Assembly: GCA_910574345.1 (NCBI GenBank)
Contig: CAJSZV010000001.1
Location: 229,127 to 293,126, forward strand
DNA length: 64,000 bases
Direction of reading: 5' to 3'
Source: Clostridiaceae bacterium
GTDB taxonomy: Bacteria > Bacillota > Clostridia > Lachnospirales > Lachnospiraceae
Position numbers and translations under genes: made by a program. This document shows positions 51,800 to 60,652 of the stretch, one piece after another. Every line of letters begins with the position of its first letter. Positions within the stretch are counted from its first letter, which is position 1. Below the pieces are notes generated by a model. That model was given only the letters and a program-made list of their open reading frames with translations, had not been told where the DNA came from and searched no databases.

Positions 51800-53601
51800 T
51801 GGAGCCGAACATTACTCCCGTCGGCACGTTCCAGCGCATCACCAGCACCGCCCCCCTGCGGGCGGAAACCCGTGAGGCCATCCAAAATACGGTTTTGCAG
51901 TTCTATGTTCAGAACAGCCAGCCGGAGGACGCCGCCGAGGGCTTGACCGCCTGCTATGAACGTCTGTCGCAGGAAGATAAGCTGGACGGTGAGAGCAACA
52001 GCATTATCAACCAAAAGAAGATTTTGGAGAAGTATTGCCGCGACCACGGCTATACTGCCATCCGGCACTACGACGAGGACGACGGTTACTCCGGGACAAA
52101 TTTCAACCGTCCTGGGTTCCAGCGGATGCTTGCCGACATCAAGGCAGGCAAGATCAAGCGGGTGGTCGTCAAGGATATGTCCCGCCTGGGCCGCAACTAT
52201 CTCCAAGTGGGAATGTATACAGAAATGGTATTTCCAGAATATGGTGTTCACTTCATCGCCGTAAATGACGGAGTGGACAGCATAAAGGGAGATAGCGAGT
52301 TTACCGCAATCCGCAACGTATTTAATGAAATGTTCGCCAAGGACACCAGCAAGAAGATTAAGGCGACCTGGCAATCCAAGGGACGCTCCGGCGAACACCT
52401 CTGCACCATCCCTCCCTATGGGTATATGAAAGACCCAGAGGACAAGAAACGCTGGATTGTGGACGAGGAAGCGGCGACTATCGTGCAAAAGATTTTCTCC
52501 CTGTGTGTGGACGGCCTGGGGCCGACGCAGATCGCCAAGTGGCTGCAACAGAACAACGTCCTGAACCCCACGGCCTACGCCCACGAAAAGGGCTTGCCGG
52601 TCTGCAACGCTCCTACGGCTAATCCCTATAAATGGACAAACGAAACTGTTTCCCGCATTTTGGAGCGTATTGAGTACCTGGGCCATACGGTCAATTTCAA
52701 GACCAGCAAGCCATCGTTCAAGAGCAAGAAAAAGGTCTGGAATAACCCGTCCGAGTGGGTGATTTTCGAGAATACCCAAGAAGCGATCATCGAGGAAAGC
52801 GTGTTCCTGGTCGTGCAGAACATCCGGCAGGCCAGACGCCGCCCGACTAAAATGGGGGATATGGGTATGTTCTCCGGGCTGGTGTACTGCGCCGATTGCG
52901 GCGGTAAGATGTACCTTTGCCGGGCCAACCACTTCAAGCCGGAACAGGAGTATTACATCTGCTCCACCTATCGGAAAGACCGTACCTTGTGCAAGACGCA
53001 CTCCATCCGCCGTGTAGTGCTGGAAGAAATCGTACTGCGGAACCTGCGGGAAGCGATCTCCTATGTGACGCAGTATGAGGACGACTTTATCCAACGGGCG
53101 GCGGAACGGAGCCTGCGGGAGCGTGACAAGGCACTGGCACAGAAAAAGGCTGTGCTGGCACAGTCTGAAAAACGCATCGCGGAGCTGGATGTGATCTTCA
53201 AGAGGATTTACGAGGACAACATTTCCGGCAAACTGTCTGATGAACGGTTTATCAAGCTGTCCCGTGACTATGAACAGGAGCAGGAGCAGTTAAAGGCCGT
53301 TGTGGAAACCCTGGGACGGGAAGTGAAACAGCAGGAGCAGAAGAAAACCAACGTCAGGAAGTTCATTTCCGTGGTGAAGAAGTACACGGACATGACCCAG
53401 CTTGACGCCACTATCCTGCGTGAGTTCGTGGAACAGATCAGGGTGTCCGACACCTACACGACCGACGAACAACAGAAGCGGGTGAAAATCCGGGAAATCG
53501 AAATCGTCTATAATTTCATTGGTGCGTTTGATTTTGAGGGAGCGCGGGAGCAATCCCAAACTGCCCAAGACCAAAATAATGCGAAAGTCGGCGCAGCTTG
53601 A
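51796..53601 (+). CDS. Large serine recombinase (TnpX/Tn4451-like)
   Basis: About 601 residues; the ATG at 51796 (AAAGGGGGTGCG upstream) or at 51799. An N-terminal extension of ~50 residues precedes the catalytic domain: TACYERLSQEDK with the nucleophilic Ser 58, GESNSIINQK, YDEDDGYSGTNFNRPGFQRM, VKDMSRLGRNY. A recombinase domain (GYMKDP, PTQIAKWLQQNNV) follows, then a zinc ribbon (YCADCGGKMY, CSTYRKDRTLC) and a coiled coil (ALAQKKAVLAQSEKRIAELD). It excises and integrates the element through 2-bp staggered cuts. Its position at the right end fits Tn4451-type elements. Confidence 0.93.
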   Translation: MMEPNITPVGTFQRITSTAPLRAETREAIQNTVLQFYVQNSQPEDAAEGLTACYERLSQEDKLDGESNSIINQKKILEKYCRDHGYTAIRHYDEDDGYSGTNFNRPGFQRMLADIKAGKIKRVVVKDMSRLGRNYLQVGMYTEMVFPEYGVHFIAVNDGVDSIKGDSEFTAIRNVFNEMFAKDTSKKIKATWQSKGRSGEHLCTIPPYGYMKDPEDKKRWIVDEEAATIVQKIFSLCVDGLGPTQIAKWLQQNNVLNPTAYAHEKGLPVCNAPTANPYKWTNETVSRILERIEYLGHTVNFKTSKPSFKSKKKVWNNPSEWVIFENTQEAIIEESVFLVVQNIRQARRRPTKMGDMGMFSGLVYCADCGGKMYLCRANHFKPEQEYYICSTYRKDRTLCKTHSIRRVVLEEIVLRNLREAISYVTQYEDDFIQRAAERSLRERDKALAQKKAVLAQSEKRIAELDVIFKRIYEDNISGKLSDERFIKLSRDYEQEQEQLKAVVETLGREVKQQEQKKTNVRKFISVVKKYTDMTQLDATILREFVEQIRVSDTYTTDEQQKRVKIREIEIVYNFIGAFDFEGAREQSQTAQDQNNAKVGAA

Positions 53602-53794
53602 CGCTACGCCGACCCTCGCTTAAAATGTTTTCTTACGTCACCGCCCCTAATAGGCGGCATGTATACAGGTATGCCCAGTGCGCCCGCAGAACTTTCATAG
53701 GTGGTGGTACATCCGCTCGCCGGGCGCATGCAGGTTTACTTTCTATGAGCAATGGTGTTTCATATATAAATCTAACATCAGAGCGGAGTGCTGT

Positions 53795-54397
53795 ATGACC
53801 AATAATCATCTAATAGCCCTCACCGGCGGGGTAGGCTCAGGAAAGAGCCGGATTCTGGAGCTTTTGGCCCGGGAATACAAGGCAGATGTGATTCAGACAG
53901 ACCTTGTGGCCAGAGGGCTGCAGGAGCCGGGCAATTACGGTTTTCATGCTCTCGTTCAGTATTTTGGCCAGGAGATCGTGGGCGGGGACGGATATCTGAG
54001 AAAAGACAGGCTCTCTGCCATGGTGTTCGGTGACAAAGGGGACAGGGAGAGGATCAACCGCCTGATTCACCCTCTTGTGTGGGAGCAGGTGAACAGATGG
54101 GCCGCAGAGTCAGATTCTTCCCTGATGGTGGTGGAATCCGCCGTTCTTCCCGAAAATCCAGGTGACTTTTTTGACGAAGTATGGTATGTTTATACCTTGA
54201 AGGAATGTCGTATCCGCCGACTTATGGAAAGCCGGGGATATTCTAGGGAGCAGTGCCTTAGGATGATGGGGGGACAGGCCTCGGAGGAAGAATTCAGACG
54301 ATGGGCGACCCATATCATTGACAACAATGGTTCCATGGAGGATGTGAGGACACAGGTGGAGGCCATCCTGAGGCCCTTGACCGGAGAGACTTCTTAA
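53795..54397 (+). CDS. coaE: Dephospho-CoA kinase
   Basis: About 200 residues from the ATG at 53795 (CGGAG upstream). P-loop LTGGVGSGKS (9-18), DLVARGL, INRLIHPLVW and the lid region RIRRLMESRGYSREQCLRMM are typical of CoaE, the last step of CoA synthesis (dephospho-CoA plus ATP). In relatives it follows polA directly; here it is the first chromosomal gene right of the mobile element, so its promoter may now be supplied by or lost to the element. Confidence 0.93.
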   Translation: MTNNHLIALTGGVGSGKSRILELLAREYKADVIQTDLVARGLQEPGNYGFHALVQYFGQEIVGGDGYLRKDRLSAMVFGDKGDRERINRLIHPLVWEQVNRWAAESDSSLMVVESAVLPENPGDFFDEVWYVYTLKECRIRRLMESRGYSREQCLRMMGGQASEEEFRRWATHIIDNNGSMEDVRTQVEAILRPLTGETS

Positions 54398-54436
54398 AGA
54401 AGAGAGACAAGAATCAGATAAGGAAGAATCCTAACT

Positions 54437-55234
54437 ATGAGATTTGTAAGTATTGCCAGCGGGAGCAGCGGAAATTGTATTTATGTGGGAACGGAGAACA
54501 CCCATATCCTGGTGGATGCCGGGATCAGCAACAAGCGGATTGAACAGGGGCTCAATGAGATCGGGGTCAAGGGAAGTGAACTTGACGGCATTGTCATTAC
54601 CCACGAGCATTCGGATCACATCAAGGGCCTGGGGGTTTTGGCCAGAAAGCACGGAGTCCCCATTTATGCCACCAAAGAAACCCTGGAAGAGATCGGGAAT
54701 ATGAAGTATTTAGGAGAATGTCCCAGTGAACTTTTTTGCCCGGTCCTGCCGGATGTGGAATTTTCTATTGGAGACATGGAGATCAGGCCTTTTTCCATTG
54801 ACCATGATGCGGCTAATCCGGTGGCTTACCGGATTCAGAGCGATCAGGGGGCTGTGGCAGTGGCCACGGATATGGGGCATTTTGACCAGTATATAATTGA
54901 GCATCTTCAGAATCTGGATGCCCTGCTTTTGGAGTCCAACCATGATGTAAGGATGCTGGAGACAGGACCGTACCCATACTATCTGAAACGGAGAATTCTA
55001 AGCGACCACGGCCATCTGTCCAATGACAATGCGGGGCGGCTTTTAAACTACATACTCCATGATCATATGAAGCATATTTTTCTGGGGCATCTCAGCAAGG
55101 AGAACAATTTTGAGGAGCTGGCCCGGGAGACGGTGAAGCTGGAGATCGACCAGGGGGATCATGGATATAAGGCCAGGGATTTTTCTATCTCTGTGGCCAG
55201 GCGGGATATGATGTCGGAGATTGTTACAGTGTAG
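54437..55234 (+). CDS. walJ: MBL-fold metallo-hydrolase (WalJ/YycJ-like)
   Basis: About 265 residues. It starts MRFVSIASGSSGNCIYVGTE, the WalJ/YycJ opening, with the metal motif THEHSDHIKG, and SIDHDAANPVAY, SDHGHLSNDNAGRL, IFLGHLSKENN as further ligand-bearing loops. Family members are cytoplasmic exonuclease-like hydrolases linked to replication and cell-wall homeostasis (WalRK locus in Bacilli), although no walRK genes are adjacent here. It lies 39 nt after coaE. Confidence 0.87.
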   Translation: MRFVSIASGSSGNCIYVGTENTHILVDAGISNKRIEQGLNEIGVKGSELDGIVITHEHSDHIKGLGVLARKHGVPIYATKETLEEIGNMKYLGECPSELFCPVLPDVEFSIGDMEIRPFSIDHDAANPVAYRIQSDQGAVAVATDMGHFDQYIIEHLQNLDALLLESNHDVRMLETGPYPYYLKRRILSDHGHLSNDNAGRLLNYILHDHMKHIFLGHLSKENNFEELARETVKLEIDQGDHGYKARDFSISVARRDMMSEIVTV

Positions 55235-55289
55235 AGGATAGAATATATGATTTCACAGAGTAAAAGAACATCCGGAGAAGGAGATTGCT

Positions 55290-55562
55290 ATGAATAAGAC
55301 TATTATTACTGTAGTGGGAAAAGATACGGTGGGAATTATCGCAAAAGTGTGTACTTACCTGGCGGAGAACCAGGTGAATATTCTGGATATCTCTCAGACT
55401 ATTGTACAGGAGTTTTTCAATATGATGATGATTGTGGACATGGACAAGTCCGTTAAGCCTTTTGAAGCGGTGTCTTCTGACCTTGAGAAGCTTGGGGAAG
55501 AGATCGGCGTGAGGATCAAGTGCCAGAGGGAAGAGATTTTTACGAAGATGCACCGAATCTGA
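55290..55562 (+). CDS. ACT domain protein (UPF0237)
   Basis: About 90 residues, ATG with CCGGAGAAGGAG upstream. A single ACT domain: KTIITVVGKDTVGIIAKVCT, NQVNILDISQTIVQEFFNMM. ACT domains bind amino acids or similar small ligands. The gene is nearly always paired with a PFL/UPF0210 gene, as here 42 nt downstream, suggesting a regulatory subunit. Confidence 0.9.
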   Translation: MNKTIITVVGKDTVGIIAKVCTYLAENQVNILDISQTIVQEFFNMMMIVDMDKSVKPFEAVSSDLEKLGEEIGVRIKCQREEIFTKMHRI

Positions 55563-55604
55563 AAACCGCGGCTTTGAACCGACAGAAAGAATGGAGAAAA
55601 TTCT

Positions 55605-56969
55605 ATGTTAAATATGTTTGAGGTCATTGAGACCAACAATATGATCGAGCATGAGAAACTTGATGTCCGCACCATTACCATGGGGATCAGCCTTTTGGAC
55701 TGCTGTGACAGCGACCTTGATTCTCTTAACAAAAAGATCTATGAGAAAATTACAGTTACTGCAAAGGAACTGGTGTCCACAGGGGAAGCTATAGCCAGGG
55801 ATTTTGGAGTGCCTATTGTCAATAAAAGAATCTCTGTGACTCCCATTGCTTTGGTTGGCGGGTGCGCCTGCAGGACGCCGGAGGATTATGTCACCATAGC
55901 CAGGACTCTGGACCGGGCGGCCAAGGAGGTGGGTGTGAACTTCCTGGGGGGATATTCTGCCTTGGTGAGCAAGGGAATGACCACAGCTGATGAGAATCTG
56001 ATTCGTTCCATCCCCAAGGCCCTGGCCGAGACAGAGCGGGTATGCAGCTCGGTGAATGTGGGATCCACCAAGGCCGGTCTTAATATGGATGCAGTGAACC
56101 TTATGGGCAGGATGATCAAGGCCACGGCAGAGGCCACGAAGGATCAGGACTCCTTAGGCTGCGCCAAGCTGGTGGTATTCTGCAATGCGCCTGATGACAA
56201 TCCCTTTATGGCAGGAGCCTTTCACGGCGTGACGGAGGCCGATGCCATCATCAATGTAGGCGTCAGCGGGCCGGGAGTGGTGAAGGTGGCTCTTGAACAG
56301 GCCAGAGGGGAGAACTTTGAGGTTCTGTGTGAGACCATTAAAAAGACTGCTTTTAAGATCACCCGCGTGGGACAGCTGGTGGCCCAGGAGGCATCTAAGC
56401 GTCTTGGCGTTCCCTTCGGCATTATCGACTTGTCTCTGGCGCCGACTCCGGCAGTGGGGGACAGTGTGGCGGAGATTCTGGAGGAGATTGGACTGGAGCG
56501 GGTGGGAGCGCCGGGAACTACGGCGGCTCTGGCCATGTTAAATGATCAGGTGAAGAAGGGCGGAATCATGGCATCTTCCTATGTGGGGGGATTAAGCGGT
56601 GCGTTTATCCCGGTCAGTGAGGATCAGGGAATGATTGATGCGGTGTCCATAGGAGCGCTGACCTTGGAAAAACTGGAGGCCATGACTTGTGTGTGTTCCG
56701 TAGGTCTTGATATGATCGCCATTCCCGGCAGCACCACGGAGAGCACTCTGGCGGGAATTATCGCGGATGAGGCGGCTATCGGCATGATCAACCAGAAGAC
56801 CACGGCGGTACGTCTGATTCCTGTCATCGGAAAAGATGTGGGAGATACGGTGGAGTTTGGAGGTCTTTTGGGATATGCGCCGGTGATGCCGGTGAATCCC
56901 TATTCCTGTGAGAAATTTGTGAATCGGGGCGGGCGGATTCCGGCGCCGGTCCATAGTTTTAAAAATTGA
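55605..56969 (+). CDS. PFL family protein (UPF0210, DUF711)
   Basis: About 454 residues. It matches UPF0210 from end to end: [90 protein letters not shown] and the C-terminal [16 protein letters not shown]. The family is annotated as glycyl-radical-like from a structural resemblance only; its reaction is unknown. It forms an operon with the ACT protein and ends at a bidirectional terminator. Confidence 0.92.
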   Translation: MLNMFEVIETNNMIEHEKLDVRTITMGISLLDCCDSDLDSLNKKIYEKITVTAKELVSTGEAIARDFGVPIVNKRISVTPIALVGGCACRTPEDYVTIARTLDRAAKEVGVNFLGGYSALVSKGMTTADENLIRSIPKALAETERVCSSVNVGSTKAGLNMDAVNLMGRMIKATAEATKDQDSLGCAKLVVFCNAPDDNPFMAGAFHGVTEADAIINVGVSGPGVVKVALEQARGENFEVLCETIKKTAFKITRVGQLVAQEASKRLGVPFGIIDLSLAPTPAVGDSVAEILEEIGLERVGAPGTTAALAMLNDQVKKGGIMASSYVGGLSGAFIPVSEDQGMIDAVSIGALTLEKLEAMTCVCSVGLDMIAIPGSTTESTLAGIIADEAAIGMINQKTTAVRLIPVIGKDVGDTVEFGGLLGYAPVMPVNPYSCEKFVNRGGRIPAPVHSFKN

Positions 56970-56974
56970 GTCGA

Positions 56975-57002
56975 CAAAAAGAGCCGAAGAGGGCTCTTTT
57001 TG
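56975..57002. terminator. Bidirectional terminator between convergent genes
   Basis: CAAAAAGAGCC (56975-56985) pairs with GGCTCTTTTTG (56992-57002). T-runs on both strands make it serve the PFL gene and the convergent DeoR gene. Confidence 0.9.
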
Positions 57003-57016
57003 CATTTTGTACCATT

Positions 57017-57823
57017 CTATGCCATACCTTTGATCTCAGCAGATTCCGCTAAAAGGATCTCTGTTCCCAGACTTTCATAGGCTTTCAGCAGGTCCCGGGG
57101 CGCCTGACGGTCGGTGATCAGCGTAAAGTCTTTTGAAAATCTGGCGATCTGGATCAAATTCTTGATCCCAAGCTTGGAGTGGTCGGCGAGAACTACTGTG
57201 TGCCGGGCAGAGGCCATGGCGGCGGAGAAGACCCCGGCTTCCAAAAAAGTATAGGCATAGAGATTCCCCGCCTCGTCGATGGCGGAGGAACCTATAAAAC
57301 AGTAATCATAAGAAAAATCAGCTATCATCTTTTCGGCAGTGAATCCCACCACGTTCAGAGACGGAAGAACGATCTGTCCTCCCAGCATGATAACGGAGTT
57401 GGAAGGATTTTTTGCCAGCACGGAGGACACATAAAGATTGTCTGTGATCACTGTCGCAGAAAGATGGTCACAGATGCACTCCGCCATACAGAACATAGTG
57501 GAACCGCCGCCCATGAAGACAGAGTGTACCTGGCCGTTTTCCGTAAGATCTTCCAGATATCTGGCAGCTTCTGCCGCAATCTCACATTTCACTTCATAAT
57601 TCGTCTTAATCCGGATATCAAAGGCGGATTCCTGCCGGGGGCGGTTCTTGATGCTGGCGCCGCCGTGAAAGCGGAGAATCTTGTCTTCCTTTTCCAAAAG
57701 AATCAGATCCCTTCGGATGGTCATCTCTGACACATCGAAAAGGGAAGTCAGCTCTAAGGTAGTGGCGCTGCCGTGCTCTTCTATGTAATTGAGTATCTTA
57801 ATCAAACGTTCTTTCATATTCAT
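57017..57823 (-). CDS. DeoR/GlpR family transcriptional regulator
   Basis: About 268 residues from the ATG at 57823 (GGAAAG upstream); ATG 57817 and TTG 57826 are alternatives. The N-terminal HTH (GSATTLELTSLFDVSEMTIR, RDLILLEKEDKILRFHGGA) and the sugar-phosphate-sensing domain (VFMGGGSTMFCMAE, VITDNLYVS, VIMLGG, ADHSKLGIKNLIQIA) are standard. It is divergent from the sugar ABC operon and separated by 221 nt holding palindromic TGTTTGT sites, so it most likely represses that operon until a phosphorylated sugar appears. Confidence 0.92.
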   Translation of the reverse strand: MNMKERLIKILNYIEEHGSATTLELTSLFDVSEMTIRRDLILLEKEDKILRFHGGASIKNRPRQESAFDIRIKTNYEVKCEIAAEAARYLEDLTENGQVHSVFMGGGSTMFCMAECICDHLSATVITDNLYVSSVLAKNPSNSVIMLGGQIVLPSLNVVGFTAEKMIADFSYDYCFIGSSAIDEAGNLYAYTFLEAGVFSAAMASARHTVVLADHSKLGIKNLIQIARFSKDFTLITDRQAPRDLLKAYESLGTEILLAESAEIKGMA

Positions 57824-57862
57824 CAATCAACTTTCCGTTAAAATGTTAACAGATTTTATCTT

Positions 57863-57891
57863 ATTATACCAACTGACAACAGGAAGGTCAA
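57863..57891 (-). promoter_or_regulatory. Promoter of the deoR-type gene
   Basis: On the minus strand TTGACC (57886-57891), 17 nt, TATAAT (57863-57868), with an extended TGG before the -10. Confidence 0.75.
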
Positions 57892-57914
57892 GGGATTCTT
57901 TGTTAAAATCTACA

Positions 57915-57936
57915 AAATGTTTGTTGACAAACATTT
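57915..57936. promoter_or_regulatory. Operator 1 of the sugar ABC operon
   Basis: AAATGTTTGT and ACAAACATTT form a perfect 10-bp inverted repeat around TG. It overlaps the -35 of the operon promoter. Confidence 0.7.
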
Positions 57937-57952
57937 AAATGTGATATATAAT
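57924..57952 (+). promoter_or_regulatory. Promoter of the sugar ABC operon
   Basis: TTGACA (57924-57929), 17 nt, TATAAT (57947-57952); both hexamers match consensus fully. Confidence 0.85.
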
Positions 57953-57981
57953 GCAAATACAAACATAAACAAACGCTTAAT

Positions 57982-57996
57982 AAACATTATATGTTT
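57982..57996. promoter_or_regulatory. Operator 2 of the sugar ABC operon
   Basis: AAACAT-TAT-ATGTTT palindrome about 30 nt downstream of the -10. Further ACAAACA/TGTTTGT half-sites occur between it and the promoter and just after it. Confidence 0.55.
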
Positions 57997-58044
57997 GTTT
58001 AAAAGCAGGATTCCAGAGAAATACAAACAAAAAGGAGAAGGAAT

Positions 58045-59094
58045 ATGAAAAAAACAGTGTGCAGCATCCTAATGACAGCAATGGTACTTGGACTGACAGC
58101 CTGCAGTCAAAGCGGAGGCGGACAGCAGACGACAGCGGCGAAACAGGAGACAGAGGCGTCAAAAGAGGAGACGGTAGCCGGACAGAACTCCGGTCAGGAA
58201 AGTTCAGGCCAGGAGGTATCCGGCGGGGACCGGGCTTTAAAGATCGGTTTTACGGCCAATAACCTGGAAAATGACACAGTTGTGGAAGCCCTGGCTCTGC
58301 TGCAGCAGGCATGCGACGAGAAGGGATGGACCTTGAGTACTATTTCTTATGATTCGGATATTTCCAAGCTTGTGGATACTTTGGAGAACTTTATTGTAGC
58401 CGATGTGGATGTGATGATATTCCAGTCCGCCAACGGAGAAGCTGTGGCTGATGTGGTAAAACGGGCTAAAGATGAGGGGATCGTGGTGGTTTCCTATGAC
58501 GACGCTTCCCATATCGGAGATTATTACCTGACTCAGAGTGATGAGGAGATCGGAAAGGCCATCGGAGAGATGGCAGCGGCTTACTGCAAGAAGAACTTCG
58601 GCGGCAATGCAGCAGCTGTGGCAGTAGGTCTCCCTTCCAATGAAATCTTAAAGGTAAGAGAAGAATCCTTTATCAAAGCATATGAAGCGGGCTGTGAAGG
58701 GAAGGTTGCCCACTCCATGGACGGTTCCACATTTTCCGGCGACATGGCAGCGGCGGCGGATCAGATTGTACAGGCTTACCCGGAGGCTAAAATTATCCTG
58801 TGTATTGCGGACGCATGGAATGTTCCCATGTCCGCCGGCTTCCAGGCTGCCGGTTATACGACGGAGGATATTGCGCTTTTTGGCTGCGACTGTATTCCGG
58901 AAGTGCGCAATGCCTGGATGAACGGCGAGGAGATCATGATCAAGGGCTCCTGCTGGACAGCCCTTCCGGAATCCCTTTTGGAAGCGTTCAACCGGGCCAC
59001 TCAGACGGCTCTGACAGGTGTTTACACAGACGGAGAAATCCATCAGGAGGTTACAGGCGTAACTGCAGAGAATGTAAAGGAGATGTTCCAGTAG
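58045..59094 (+). CDS. Sugar ABC transporter substrate-binding lipoprotein (RbsB-like)
   Basis: About 349 residues, ATG with AAAGGAGAAGG upstream. Lipobox LGLTAC (Cys 20), then a Gln/Thr/Glu-rich linker. The mature domain is a type I periplasmic-binding fold of the ribose group: LKIGFTANNLENDTVVEALA, YDSDISKLVDTLENFIVADV, IFQSANGEAVADVVKRAKDE, AVGLPSNEILKVREESFIKA. It delivers a pentose, hexose or polyol to the ATPase-permease pair encoded next. The sugar is not readable from sequence. Confidence 0.9.
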   Translation: MKKTVCSILMTAMVLGLTACSQSGGGQQTTAAKQETEASKEETVAGQNSGQESSGQEVSGGDRALKIGFTANNLENDTVVEALALLQQACDEKGWTLSTISYDSDISKLVDTLENFIVADVDVMIFQSANGEAVADVVKRAKDEGIVVVSYDDASHIGDYYLTQSDEEIGKAIGEMAAAYCKKNFGGNAAAVAVGLPSNEILKVREESFIKAYEAGCEGKVAHSMDGSTFSGDMAAAADQIVQAYPEAKIILCIADAWNVPMSAGFQAAGYTTEDIALFGCDCIPEVRNAWMNGEEIMIKGSCWTALPESLLEAFNRATQTALTGVYTDGEIHQEVTGVTAENVKEMFQ

Positions 59095-59106
59095 GAAATG
59101 CTTAGA

Positions 59107-59138
59107 CCGGAAGGGAGTTCTCCCTTCCGGATTCTTTT
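59107..59138 (+). terminator. Attenuator hairpin between binding-protein and ATPase genes
   Basis: CCGGAAGGGA (59107-59116) pairs with TCCCTTCCGG (59121-59130), followed by ATTCTTTT. It would allow more binding protein than transporter subunits to be made. Confidence 0.7.
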
Positions 59139-59153
59139 AAGGAGGTTGTCTGA

Positions 59154-60635
59154 TTGAAGCCATTACTGAGTATACGGAATGTGACCAAGATTTACGGCGG
59201 TGTCACGGCGCTTAATTCAGTGTCTCTGGAGGTGAAGGCCGGGGAAGTGCTGTCCTTAGTAGGGGAGAACGGAGCTGGCAAATCAACTCTCATCAAGGTT
59301 CTTTCCGGGGCGGTCATACCAGATGAGGGAACCATCGAATATGAGGGCAGGACTTACCGCCAGCTGACCCCTGCCCTGTCCAAAAGTCTGGGAATCTCCG
59401 TGGTGTACCAGGAACTGACTTTGTGCTCCGGGTTAAAGGTTTATGAGAATATTTTTCTTGGCGCCTTTGAGGGGAAAGCAGGATTTGTGGACCGGAAGGC
59501 TATGATTAAGAAGGCCCAGGCATTGGTGGACGGGCTGGGTCTTCACTTGGATGTGCGGCAGCAGATGGAGGGGCTTTCCGTTGCCTATATGCAGCTGGTA
59601 GAGATTGCCAAGGCGGTGTCGAGGAAGGCCAGGGTACTGGTCTTAGACGAACCTACGGCGCCTCTCACAGGGCCGGAGACCAGGATTTTGTTTGATCTGG
59701 TCAAAAGACTGAAAGAGGGCGGAACGGCCATTATCTTTATTTCCCACCGCATGGGAGAGATTTTTGAGATCGGGGACCGGGTAGCTGTCATGCGTGACGG
59801 AAGCCTGATCAATATTCACGCCGTGGAGGAGATCACAGAGGAGCAGCTGGTGAAGGAGATGTTAGGGCGGGTACTGTCAAAGACGTTCCCAAAGAGGGAA
59901 TTTGCCATAGGAGAAGAGATTCTGAGGGTAGAAGAATTGAGCAATGAAAAAGTGGACCATATCAGCTTCACCCTGCACAGAGGAGAGGTACTGGGCCTTG
60001 GAGGCCTGGTAGGGGCAGGGAGGACAGAAACGGTGCGCACCATCTTCGGTGCGGACCCCAGACTGGGGGGCAAGGTGTTTTTGGAGGGAAAAGAGGTCAA
60101 TCCCCAAAATCCCAGAGAGGCGGTGGAACTGGGGATTGCCATGGTTCCGGAAGACAGGAAAGCCCACGGAGTTGTTCTGGGACTTCCCGTTTCCAACAAT
60201 ATCTGCCTGAGTGTTTACCGGAGAATATCGAAATTCTGGCTGGTTGACCGAAAGAAGGAGGAACAGCTGGTGGACGGTATGATCTCTCGTCTGAGAATCA
60301 AGACTCCTCACAGAAAACTGCTGGCCGGAAATCTTTCTGGCGGAAACCAGCAGAAAGTAGTTTTGGGCAAATGCCTGGCATCGGAGTCCAAAGTGCTGAT
60401 CTTTGACGAGCCCACCAGAGGAATCGACGTGGGGGCGAAACAGGAGTTCTATAAGCTGATCAATGACCTGGCGGCTAACGGACTGGCAATCCTGATGATT
60501 TCGTCAGAGATGGATGAACTCCTTGGCATGTCGGACCGAATCATAGTCCTGTCGGAAGGCATGATGACAGGAGAACTTGCCAAAGAAGAATTCTCCCAGG
60601 AACGCATTTTCGAATACGCAACAGCGAATTTATAG
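59154..60635 (+). CDS. Sugar ABC transporter ATP-binding protein (RbsA/MglA-like)
   Basis: About 493 residues from a TTG with AAGGAGG eight bases upstream. Two ATPase halves: the first has Walker A VGENGAGKST, AYMQLVEIAKAVSRKARVLV and DEPTAPLTGPE; the second has a degenerate Walker A (GGLVGAGRTETV), signature LSGGNQQKVVLGKCLAS and Walker B VLIFDEPTRGIDVGAK. This duplicated layout with one weak site is normal for RbsA/MglA. It energises uptake through the downstream permease. Confidence 0.93.
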   Translation: MKPLLSIRNVTKIYGGVTALNSVSLEVKAGEVLSLVGENGAGKSTLIKVLSGAVIPDEGTIEYEGRTYRQLTPALSKSLGISVVYQELTLCSGLKVYENIFLGAFEGKAGFVDRKAMIKKAQALVDGLGLHLDVRQQMEGLSVAYMQLVEIAKAVSRKARVLVLDEPTAPLTGPETRILFDLVKRLKEGGTAIIFISHRMGEIFEIGDRVAVMRDGSLINIHAVEEITEEQLVKEMLGRVLSKTFPKREFAIGEEILRVEELSNEKVDHISFTLHRGEVLGLGGLVGAGRTETVRTIFGADPRLGGKVFLEGKEVNPQNPREAVELGIAMVPEDRKAHGVVLGLPVSNNICLSVYRRISKFWLVDRKKEEQLVDGMISRLRIKTPHRKLLAGNLSGGNQQKVVLGKCLASESKVLIFDEPTRGIDVGAKQEFYKLINDLAANGLAILMISSEMDELLGMSDRIIVLSEGMMTGELAKEEFSQERIFEYATANL

Positions 60636-60652
60636 GAGGTGAAAGAAGGTAA

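Larger units (their letters stand above)
43977..53762. mobile_element. TnpX-type integrative/mobilisable element between polA and coaE
   Basis: The segment carries an XRE regulator, a two-component system with ABC exporter, a sigma-like factor, an HTH protein, TnpW and a large serine recombinase next to the right end, the layout of Tn4451/Tn5397-like elements. Base usage differs from both flanks (GC-rich, C-ending codons). The exact ends are not certain. A short inverted pair, TGGAACACC at 43977-43985 and GGTGTTTCA at 53754-53762, is the best candidate for the tips. No relaxase or conjugation gene is present. The 193 nt after the recombinase contain no gene. Confidence 0.6.

Noticed and set aside
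51760-53094. Long minus-strand open frame opposite the serine recombinase
   Set aside because: No ribosome binding site or family signature; the plus strand encodes a complete recombinase. Shadow.
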